6,171 nt of DNA from Bacteroidales bacterium (GTDB lineage: Bacteria; Bacteroidota; Bacteroidia; Bacteroidales; JALTDM01). The DNA is taken from contig JALWKH010000120.1 in NCBI GenBank assembly GCA_026996635.1, positions 1 to 6,171 of the forward strand. Direction: 5' to 3'. The translations under genes were made by a program, and so were the position numbers. The notes beneath the pieces are model-generated. The model did no database searches. It was not told the DNA's origin and saw nothing but the letters and a program-made list of their open reading frames with translations. Below are positions 1 through 5,837 of this stretch, in pieces (position 1 is the first letter of the stretch; every line of letters starts with the position of its first letter).

Positions 1-1731
1 TTCTTTTACTTTTTCACCGAGAAGTGTGTATATGCTAATTGTAGCACCTGTGTTGTTTTCTACATAAATGTTTGTTGTTGCAGGGTTTGGATGGATGTTG
101 AGAGAATTAAGGTAGATTGTCTCTACTGATGGGGTACTATCACAAATGAGAAAATCTGGTGGCCAATACAATTTAATATCAGGAACACCTGAACTTGTCC
201 AATAGAAAATACCACCAAAATTTAAAATTGTTTCACTTTGATAATCGTGTGGGAAAATATTATCAGAACCAATGCCTATATATTGAGTATTAACATCAAT
301 ATATTGTTTTACACCAACACCGTAGAATGTTCCTCCTTGGAATAATTCAGAAAAACCATCAGAGTTAAAATCAAGTTTGAAATAATCACCATCACCTAAG
401 GTAGTAATATCTATCGGGTCTCCGCTTAATTTTTCATTCCATTGATTCTCACTTATGTCATATTCATAAACTACAGGTTGAACTTCACCTGCATATTCGC
501 CTACATTTGTATTAGAAGCAAAGTATATTAATATTGACTTAAACGTATCTGGATTTGGTAAATAATAGACTGTACCGATAAAGTCTCCACTTTGAGTTTG
601 AGAAAATGAAGCAATACTTAGTAATCTTGAAATAGTTGTAGATCTAGCCATAAGAGTGTCACTCATTGTGATTTCAAAATTATCAATAGGAACGTTATTA
701 CTGGTATATCCATCGGTATCTCCAACAATACTCAACGACAAATCAAAATTGTAAGTATAATTTCCGGTTGTATCCAAGAAAAGGTATTCTCCCATGTTTG
801 TTCCAGCAGTATCATATACAGTATTCCAGAAGATAGTGTCTCTTGCACCGGGTGCCAATGCAGCCATTGTAACGGTTGAGTCTGTTGTTTTGGTGAACAC
901 TTCGTTGCCGTCTTTTTTGAGAGTTATTGTCATTTCCGGAGTCACATTGTTTATACCATTGTTGTAAATAAATGATTCAACTCTGGTAAAGTAACTTCTT
1001 TCATTTTTGTAAATGGTGTTGTACCAACCACCGCCTAAGAAGTTAACATGAAACATTTCACCAACGAGGTCAACTTCAGGAGCTTCAATAACAGCAATGT
1101 CATCAATGCACCATAAGTAATCCCAACCACCGTGATAATGGAATCTGATATGAACAGTGCTTTGACCTGCAGCTGCAGAAGAAATGTTAATCATAAAGGG
1201 AGTTGTGTCCAATACACTGGTTGGTGTAGATGCATTAATTTCGAATGAAGTCCAGTTTGTCCCATCCGTACTTACTTCAACAAACATTTGAGTAGTTTGC
1301 CACTTTCGGTATTTTTGTTGACCAATAATCGCAATTGATTGATATGCAGACAGGTCTAATGTGCCTGTGTATTCAATATAAGCATCTTCTCCCGTATTGT
1401 CATCCCCGTTTGCATCGGCATCATACATTGCATACCCGTTTTGCCATGTTGTTGAATGTATAGTTCCGGTGTTGTATCCTGCACTAGGATCGTCTGTGTT
1501 TTGAATAACCCAATCTCCGTTACCGCCGGAGTGTGTCATTGTCCAATCACTCGCATTGGAAAAATCATTGTACCAGATAGTGTCTTCTATTGCTTTTGTA
1601 AGGTGAATTTGATGTGATTTGTAGGGTATAAGTTTCTTGATTCTTGTTTTTTCTTTTGCAAGTGGTAATTGTTGAGAAAAAACAGAAAACCCGAAAAATA
1701 AAGTGAATGTAACAATAAAAATATTTTTCAT
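1..1731 (-). CDS. Secreted multi-domain protein with T9SS sorting domain, 3'-truncated by window edge (tandem paralogue A)
   Basis: The frame is open for 577 codons from the ATG at 1731-1729 and runs off the left edge without a stop. Residues 1-20 form a signal peptide: Lys2, a hydrophobic core, then a likely cleavage near Ser19-Gln20. Residues about 48-215 look like a jelly-roll (choice-of-anchor J/MAM-like) module ending in a W-x-IDD-IAVIE strand. An Ig-like stretch follows (about 220-330), then a second beta-rich module (about 365-525). A sorting domain starts near residue 543 with the PNPATTNIYV motif. By comparison with the neighbour at 1855-3693, about 39 residues are missing. The two proteins are roughly four-fifths identical by eye. 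This copy has Cys208 and Cys530, which the neighbour lacks. T9SS would carry it across the outer membrane for release or surface attachment. No catalytic motif is visible, so its function (adhesin, matrix protein or other) is unknown. It has its own promoter and is not broken within the window. Confidence 0.9.
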   Translation of the reverse strand, partial: MKNIFIVTFTLFFGFSVFSQQLPLAKEKTRIKKLIPYKSHQIHLTKAIEDTIWYNDFSNASDWTMTHSGGNGDWVIQNTDDPSAGYNTGTIHSTTWQNGYAMYDADANGDDNTGEDAYIEYTGTLDLSAYQSIAIIGQQKYRKWQTTQMFVEVSTDGTNWTSFEINASTPTSVLDTTPFMINISSAAAGQSTVHIRFHYHGGWDYLWCIDDIAVIEAPEVDLVGEMFHVNFLGGGWYNTIYKNERSYFTRVESFIYNNGINNVTPEMTITLKKDGNEVFTKTTDSTVTMAALAPGARDTIFWNTVYDTAGTNMGEYLFLDTTGNYTYNFDLSLSIVGDTDGYTSNNVPIDNFEITMSDTLMARSTTISRLLSIASFSQTQSGDFIGTVYYLPNPDTFKSILIYFASNTNVGEYAGEVQPVVYEYDISENQWNEKLSGDPIDITTLGDGDYFKLDFNSDGFSELFQGGTFYGVGVKQYIDVNTQYIGIGSDNIFPHDYQSETILNFGGIFYWTSSGVPDIKLYWPPDFLICDSTPSVETIYLNSLNIHPNPATTNIYVENNTGATISIYTLLGEKVKE

Positions 1732-1753
1732 AATGCTTTTTATTTAATCATAT

Positions 1754-1784
1754 GCAAGATAAATAAAAAAATTATGTCCACAAA
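1754..1784 (-). promoter_or_regulatory. Bacteroidetes-type promoter of paralogue A
   Basis: Read on the minus strand, TTTG (1784-1781) is followed by 19 nt and then TATCTTGC (1761-1754), close to the consensus TTTG-N19-TAnnTTTG. The -7 box has imperfect final bases (TTGC instead of TTTG). Transcription would start near 1746, giving a leader of about 15 nt before the ATG at 1731. The site lies downstream of the terminator at 1807-1831, so this gene should be transcribed separately from its paralogue. Assigned by pattern only. Confidence 0.55.
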
Positions 1785-1806
1785 ATCTTTTTTTTGAGAA
1801 AATAAA

Positions 1807-1831
1807 AAAGGCCTCCAACTAGGAGGCCTTT
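1807..1831 (-). terminator. Intrinsic terminator after paralogue B
   Basis: A 10-bp perfect stem (arms 1807-1816 and 1822-1831, core GGCCTCC/GGAGGCC) closes a 5-nt loop. On the minus strand it runs into a T-rich tract (1809-1804, six T in a row). It begins 24 bp after the stop codon of the gene at 1855-3693. The flanking A and T runs are less ordered on the plus strand, and no plus-strand gene precedes it. Confidence 0.9.
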
Positions 1832-1854
1832 ACTTTTTGTTAGTTAAGTATTTT

Positions 1855-3693
1855 TTACTTAACGATATTTACTTTAGCAGTTTTCACGGTGTTGTTGTCA
1901 ATAACTTTAACAATGTAAGTTCCTGCATTCAAGTCAGATACATTCACAACAGCATTCTTGTCAGCATTTGTAACTTCCATTACTTTTTCACCTACAAGAT
2001 TGTAAATGCTGATTGTTGCACCTGTGTTATTTTCAACATAAATATTTGTTGTTGCAGGGTTAGGATATACTTTGAGTGAATTCATTTCTATTGTTGAAAC
2101 TGCATTGTTGTTTGGTGTATATGAAGGCCAATACAACTTAACATCAGGAACACCAGCTCCAGTCCAATAGAAAGTTCCTCCTAAGTTTAACAATGACTCA
2201 TTTGCGTAGTCATGAGGAAATACATTATCAGCACCTACTCCAACATATTGTGTAGCAGGATCAATAAATTGTTTAACACCTACACCGTAGAAAGTTCCTC
2301 CTTGGAATAATTCTGAGAAACCATCAGAATTAAAATCTAATTTAAAATAAGCACCTTCTCCAAGGGTTGTTACATCAACGGGATCACCACTTAATTTTTC
2401 ATTCCATTGTCCTGCAGCAAGATCATATTCGTAAATCACTGGTTGAACTTCACCTGCATATTCACCTGCATCTGGGTTTGCTCCTAAATATATTAATATT
2501 GATTTGAATGTGTCAGGGTTTGGCAGATAATAAACTGTTCCTACAAAGTCTCCACTTTGTGTTCCACTATATGATGCAATACTTAATAATCTTGATAGAG
2601 TAGTTGCTCTAGCCATCAGGCTGTCACTCATTACAATTTCAAAATTGTTAATTGGAGAGTTGTTAACAATAAATTCATCAGAATCTCCAACTACACTTAA
2701 TGAAATATCAAAGTTATATGTATAATTCCCTGTTGTATCTAAGAATAGGTCAGCTTCTGTTAACCCGTTCAAATCATTAACTGTATTCCAGAAAATAGTA
2801 TCTCTTGAACCAGGTGCTAAAGGTTGCATTGTTGTTGTTGAGTCTGTGGTTTTGGTAAATACATTGTTTCCATCCTTCTTGAGTGTTATGGTCATTTCAG
2901 GTGTTATGTCATTGATGCCATTGTTGTAAATATATGATTCAACTCTTGTGAAATAACTTCTTTCATTTTTATAAATTGTGCTGTACCATCCTCCTCCTAA
3001 GAAAGCAACATGAAACATTTCACCTGCCAAATCTACTGATGGAGCTTCAATAACAGCAATGTCATCAATATTCCAAGCGTAATCCCAACCACCATGATAA
3101 TGGAATCTGATGTGAACAGTGCTTTGTCCTGCTGCAACAGATGAAATATTTACTCTGAATGGCGTTGTGTCAGAAACGCTTGTTGGAGTCGAAGCATTGA
3201 TTTCGAAAGATGTCCAGTTAATACTGTCTGTGCTAACTTCAACAAACATTTGTGTTGTTTGCCATTTACGATATTTTTGTTGGCCAACAATAGCAACTGA
3301 TTGATATGCAGACAAATCAAGTGTTCCTACATATTCAATGTAAGCATCTTCTCCCGTATTGTCATCCCCATTTAAGTCTGCATCATAGATAGCATAACCA
3401 TTTTGCCAAGTTGTCGAATGAATGGTTCCGGTACCATAACCGGCATTAGGATCATCAATATTTTGAATAACCCAATCACCGTTACCACCGGTATGATACA
3501 TCGTCCAATCACTAGGTTGAGAGAAATCGTTATACCAGATTGTGTCCCCAATAGCTTTTGTTAAATTAAGCTTGTAAGATTTGTAGGGAATCGCTTCCTT
3601 TGTTTTCATTTTTTCGGTAGCTTGTGGTAATTTTTGTGCAAAACCTGACATAGTAAAAGCTACCACTACAATTGTTAAAATAATTCTTTTCAT
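1855..3693 (-). CDS. Secreted multi-domain protein with complete T9SS type A sorting domain (tandem paralogue B)
   Basis: This is a 612-residue protein with the ATG at 3693-3691. An in-frame TTG at 3720 would add nine residues, but it lies inside the -7 promoter box and spoils the signal peptide, so I reject it. Residues 1-20 are a signal peptide ending GFAQ. Residues about 48-216 resemble a jelly-roll (choice-of-anchor J/MAM-like) module with the strand HIRFHYHGGWDYAWNIDD. An Ig-like segment spans about 220-330 and a second beta-rich module about 360-522. The sorting domain covers about 539-612: VYPNPATTNIYV, GEKV, then LNAGTYIVKV and a Lys-ending C-terminus. EF-hand-like acidic loops sit at 104-115 and 453-461. 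No cysteine occurs in the protein. By family knowledge it is exported by Sec and then T9SS and released or anchored at the surface. The ligand or activity is unknown and no catalytic residues stand out. It is a direct tandem paralogue of the gene at 1-1731, with a promoter upstream and a strong terminator downstream. Confidence 0.93.
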   Translation of the reverse strand: MKRIILTIVVVAFTMSGFAQKLPQATEKMKTKEAIPYKSYKLNLTKAIGDTIWYNDFSQPSDWTMYHTGGNGDWVIQNIDDPNAGYGTGTIHSTTWQNGYAIYDADLNGDDNTGEDAYIEYVGTLDLSAYQSVAIVGQQKYRKWQTTQMFVEVSTDSINWTSFEINASTPTSVSDTTPFRVNISSVAAGQSTVHIRFHYHGGWDYAWNIDDIAVIEAPSVDLAGEMFHVAFLGGGWYSTIYKNERSYFTRVESYIYNNGINDITPEMTITLKKDGNNVFTKTTDSTTTMQPLAPGSRDTIFWNTVNDLNGLTEADLFLDTTGNYTYNFDISLSVVGDSDEFIVNNSPINNFEIVMSDSLMARATTLSRLLSIASYSGTQSGDFVGTVYYLPNPDTFKSILIYLGANPDAGEYAGEVQPVIYEYDLAAGQWNEKLSGDPVDVTTLGEGAYFKLDFNSDGFSELFQGGTFYGVGVKQFIDPATQYVGVGADNVFPHDYANESLLNLGGTFYWTGAGVPDVKLYWPSYTPNNNAVSTIEMNSLKVYPNPATTNIYVENNTGATISIYNLVGEKVMEVTNADKNAVVNVSDLNAGTYIVKVIDNNTVKTAKVNIVK

Positions 3694-3717
3694 AGTTGTT
3701 AGTTTTTTATTGTTTGA

Positions 3718-3748
3718 CAAAGATAAGCAAATTTACACTAACGGCAAA
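3718..3748 (-). promoter_or_regulatory. Bacteroidetes-type promoter of paralogue B
   Basis: On the minus strand TTTG (3748-3745) is followed by exactly 19 nt and then TATCTTTG (3725-3718), a full match to TTTG-N19-TAnnTTTG. Predicted initiation near 3711 gives a leader of about 17 nt, rich in A, before the ATG at 3693. The -33 box sits against the stop codon of the upstream transporter gene (3752-3750). The site decides the start of the gene: a TTG at 3720 would precede the transcription start. Confidence 0.75.
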
Positions 3749-3749
3749 A

Positions 3750-5417
3750 TCATTTTGTTACTCTGTCTAATTTTTTTATCACAGCAAAAATAAATATAGC
3801 GGACATTATTGCCATAAAAACCAGAATACCAAAGAATTGCCAAAGTTCGATTTTTTCCCATAAAGCTCCTATAAGACCTGCCAATAAATTACCGACGGCT
3901 GTTGCACCCAACCATCCGCCTTGCATAAGTCCTTTCAATTTTGGCGGAGCAACTTTGGAAACAAATGAAATACCCATTGGAGACAGGAACAATTCTGCAA
4001 TTGTAAGAACAAAATATGTACTTATGAGCCAGTATGGAGAAACCAAGTTGTATTCCAGGTCAGGATTTTGACTTAGTAGTCCGGGTGAAGGTAGTCCGTA
4101 TGAAGCTATTACCATAATCAAAAATCCCAATCCGGTAATGAGCATGCCAATACCTATTTTTCTTGGAGTGGTAGGTTCTTTTTTCCTTTCGCGAAGCCAA
4201 GAAAAGAAACTGATAACGACAGGGGTAAGGAACACTATAAATATCGGATTGAATTGTTGGAATTTTGCGGGAGTAATGTGCATTTGGTCTTGGAATGTGC
4301 CTGTTGCCCACATTGCCAATCCTAGACCTAATACAAATAGTCCACCTCCTAATGCCTTTATTTTCGTTGATACTTTTTTGTTGAACATCAAAATAATTCC
4401 GATAATGGCTGTAATTACAGGTAATAATGCTTTCAAATCGAATAAAATGTAGGTGTATTTACCTACAACATTTTGAGTGTAATCCCTTGCAAAGATAGTA
4501 AGTGTAAATCCATTTTGGTGAAATGCCATCCAGAAGAAAATAACTACGAAGAAAACAAGAAATAAAGCAACAAGCCTTTCTTTTGTTTCTTCTTTAGAAA
4601 GTTCTACTACCTGAGACTTTGTATCGGCATTTTTCATTTTTTCTTTTTCAGTAATATCTGCAGATTTGTAATATTTTCTGAAACCGATAAATATTAAGAA
4701 AGAAACGATCATACTTGCTGCTGCAATAGCAAAACCTGCATTATAAGATAAAGATAATGTGTCAATGTATTGGTGTGCAAATGAAGTAAGGTCTGTGAAT
4801 TTATCTCCCATTTGTTGTTGGGCAAGGGCAAGAAATTCCGAAGTATCTTTTAATTTACCTGCTAAATATTCATGTGCAAGATGTGGTATTTTGGGGTCGT
4901 AAAACAAATTATGTTTTTTTAAAATCCAGTTGCTTATACCTTCTGCTGCAGACGGAGCAAAAAATGCACCTATGTTAATACCCATGTAAAAAATATTAAA
5001 CGCATTGTCTCTATTTGCGCTATACTTCGGGTCATCGTACATGTTTCCTACCAATGCCTGTAGGTTCCCTTTAAAAAGACCGGTGCCCAGTGAAATTATT
5101 CCCAGGGCTATAAGGACAATTGTTATTCCGAGTCCCGGCATTGCCAGCAATAAATAACCTAAGAACATTATTATTGTTCCAAGTGTAATCGTTTTGCCGT
5201 ATCCTAACCAATTGTCTGCGATGAGACCGCCCAAAAGCGGTAAAAAGTAAATTCCGAATAGAAATCCTCCGTAAATTTGACCTGCTGTTTGTGTATCATA
5301 CCCAAACTTAGCCTGTAAATACAAAACAAATATTGCCAACATGGTATAATAACCGAATCGTTCTCCCATGTTAGCAAAAAAAGCTACCAATAGTCCTTTT
5401 GGGTGTCCTTTTAGCAT
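3750..5417 (-). CDS. POT/PTR2-family proton-dependent oligopeptide transporter
   Basis: This 555-residue integral inner-membrane protein should import di- and tripeptides with protons, judging by its family. I count 14 likely membrane segments, near 9-34, 47-68, 77-94, 97-117, 139-166, 225-246, 281-302, 322-344, 355-372, 388-407, 420-440, 461-480, 500-520 and 526-547. Family signatures are NMGERFGYY at 16-24 (the ExxERFxYY position of TM1), KGNLQALVGNMY at 116-127, FYMGINIGAF at 143-152, FWMAFHQNGF at 295-304, and AELFLSPMGISFVSKVAPPK at 474-493. The first Glu of ExxER is Asn16. A hydrophilic stretch of about 57 residues (167-223) separates TM5 and TM6 and should be periplasmic. A charged cytoplasmic linker lies at 247-280. 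The ATG at 5417-5415 fits the usual N-terminus closely. It has a possible -7 box upstream and no visible terminator downstream. The transported substrate cannot be fixed; peptide is the family default. Confidence 0.93.
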   Translation of the reverse strand: MLKGHPKGLLVAFFANMGERFGYYTMLAIFVLYLQAKFGYDTQTAGQIYGGFLFGIYFLPLLGGLIADNWLGYGKTITLGTIIMFLGYLLLAMPGLGITIVLIALGIISLGTGLFKGNLQALVGNMYDDPKYSANRDNAFNIFYMGINIGAFFAPSAAEGISNWILKKHNLFYDPKIPHLAHEYLAGKLKDTSEFLALAQQQMGDKFTDLTSFAHQYIDTLSLSYNAGFAIAAASMIVSFLIFIGFRKYYKSADITEKEKMKNADTKSQVVELSKEETKERLVALFLVFFVVIFFWMAFHQNGFTLTIFARDYTQNVVGKYTYILFDLKALLPVITAIIGIILMFNKKVSTKIKALGGGLFVLGLGLAMWATGTFQDQMHITPAKFQQFNPIFIVFLTPVVISFFSWLRERKKEPTTPRKIGIGMLITGLGFLIMVIASYGLPSPGLLSQNPDLEYNLVSPYWLISTYFVLTIAELFLSPMGISFVSKVAPPKLKGLMQGGWLGATAVGNLLAGLIGALWEKIELWQFFGILVFMAIMSAIFIFAVIKKLDRVTK

Positions 5418-5446
5418 ATTTCCAAATTTTTTCAGTTAAGTGAGGC

Positions 5447-5454
5447 CAAAAATA
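5447..5454 (-). promoter_or_regulatory. Possible -7 promoter box of the peptide transporter gene
   Basis: On the minus strand TATTTTTG (5454-5447) fits TAnnTTTG and would start transcription near 5440, about 23 nt before the ATG at 5417. No TTTG is found 19-20 nt further upstream, so the -33 box is poor or absent. It lies after the terminator at 5489-5516, as expected for a separately transcribed gene. A short GGA lies a few bases before the ATG. Confidence 0.4.
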
Positions 5455-5488
5455 ATTAAAAAAGAAATAACTAAGGTCCTATCTTATA

Positions 5489-5516
5489 AAAAAAGAGGGT
5501 GGAAACCCTCTTTTTT
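5489..5516 (-). terminator. Intrinsic terminator after the winged-helix gene
   Basis: A 12-bp perfect stem (arms 5489-5500 and 5505-5516) has a GAGGGT/ACCCTC core extended by six A-T pairs and closed by a 4-nt loop. On the minus strand it is followed by a run of T. It lies 11 bp after the stop codon of the 60-residue gene and insulates the transporter from it. A and T runs on both sides would also allow termination on the plus strand. Confidence 0.88.
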
Positions 5517-5527
5517 CATTTACTCTT

Positions 5528-5710
5528 TTATTTTTTTACCGTGTAATAACATCGTTTCGGACTTTCGACAAGTCCAATTTTCTTTAGGTTTGAGATAATT
5601 TTTGAAACTTCTTTTTTATCAATTCCACTAAGTTCGGCAATTTCTCCTGTTTTGAGCTCTTTGCCTGCGTTTTTCATTGCATCCAATACCTTTTGTTCTT
5701 TTGCATCCAT
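5528..5710 (-). CDS. Small winged helix-turn-helix protein (putative transcriptional regulator)
   Basis: This 60-residue protein starts at the ATG at 5710-5708. It is almost exactly one winged-helix domain. Helix 1 is at about 3-15 (KEQKVLDAMKNAG), helix 2 at 20-28 (KTGEIAELSG), and the recognition helix at 31-45 (DKKEVSKIISNLKKIG). The wing at 47-59 carries SPKRCYYTV. The pattern is MarR/ArsR-like, with the usual 'kDKKEV-xx-I-xx-LKK-G-L-V' spacing. There is no sensor or dimerisation extension, so it would be a minimal DNA-binding protein or need a partner. The single Cys54 in the wing could sense redox or metal, but that is a guess. It is divergent from the GEVED gene at 5838 and is followed by its own terminator. 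An inverted repeat at 5772-5787 and an extra half-site at 5723-5729 near its own promoter suggest autoregulation. Small proteins of this kind recur in Bacteroidetes as I recall; the target genes are unknown. Confidence 0.8.
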   Translation of the reverse strand: MDAKEQKVLDAMKNAGKELKTGEIAELSGIDKKEVSKIISNLKKIGLVESPKRCYYTVKK

Positions 5711-5735
5711 AATTTATGGTTTTTGTAATTTTCTG

Positions 5736-5767
5736 CAAAGAAAGTTAAATTTGTATGATTAGCCAAA
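5736..5767 (-). promoter_or_regulatory. Probable promoter of the winged-helix gene
   Basis: On the minus strand TTTG (5767-5764) is followed by 20 nt and TTTCTTTG (5743-5736), one base away from TAnnTTTG. Initiation would fall near 5729, giving a leader of about 18 nt before the ATG at 5710. Pattern match only, in AT-rich DNA. Confidence 0.45.
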
Positions 5768-5771
5768 AATT

Positions 5772-5787
5772 ATTACAATTTTGTAAT
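5772..5787. promoter_or_regulatory. Perfect inverted repeat, candidate operator
   Basis: ATTACAA (5772-5778), a 2-bp spacer, then TTGTAAT (5781-5787) form a 7-bp perfect inverted repeat. It lies in the divergent spacer, 5 bp outside the proposed -33 box of the winged-helix gene and 50 bp before the GEVED gene. A further TTGTAAT is at 5723-5729, over the predicted transcription start of the winged-helix gene. Size and symmetry suit a winged-helix dimer, but the DNA is AT-rich and chance is possible. There is no T-run or G+C stem to suggest a terminator. Confidence 0.35.
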
Positions 5788-5837
5788 CGTTTTAATTTGA
5801 TATCATTTCTAAAAAAATTATTAGAAAAAAATGAATT

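Larger units (their letters stand above)
1..3748 (-). repeat. Direct tandem duplication of a promoter plus secreted-protein gene
   Basis: Two homologous units in the same orientation lie at about 1-1784 (cut by the window) and 1975-3748 (matching part). The coding regions align with only small indels, mainly around residues 312-325 and just before the sorting domain. Exact nucleotide matches of about 25-30 bases occur, for example around 1380-1407 against 3341-3370, and around 1081-1107 against 3043-3069. Elsewhere the copies differ at many synonymous sites, so the duplication is not recent. Similarity seems to extend into the promoters: both read GATTTTG, then 19 nt, then TATCTT. Confidence 0.85.

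Noticed and set aside
1837..2079. Open frame of 80 codons on the plus strand
   Set aside because: It lies antisense inside the C-terminal coding region of paralogue B, has low-complexity composition and no plausible domain or leader.
3119..3304. Open frame of 61 codons on the plus strand
   Set aside because: Antisense shadow of the conserved jelly-roll coding region; no recognisable domain or leader.
4060..4452. Open frames on both strands (83 codons minus, 104 codons plus) inside the transporter
   Set aside because: Both are out-of-frame overlaps of a well-conserved membrane protein gene and show no protein-like features of their own.
5776..5783. CAATTTTG as a -7 box for the GEVED gene
   Set aside because: It has a mismatch at the first consensus base and the nearest upstream TTTG is 22 nt away, outside the usual spacing.
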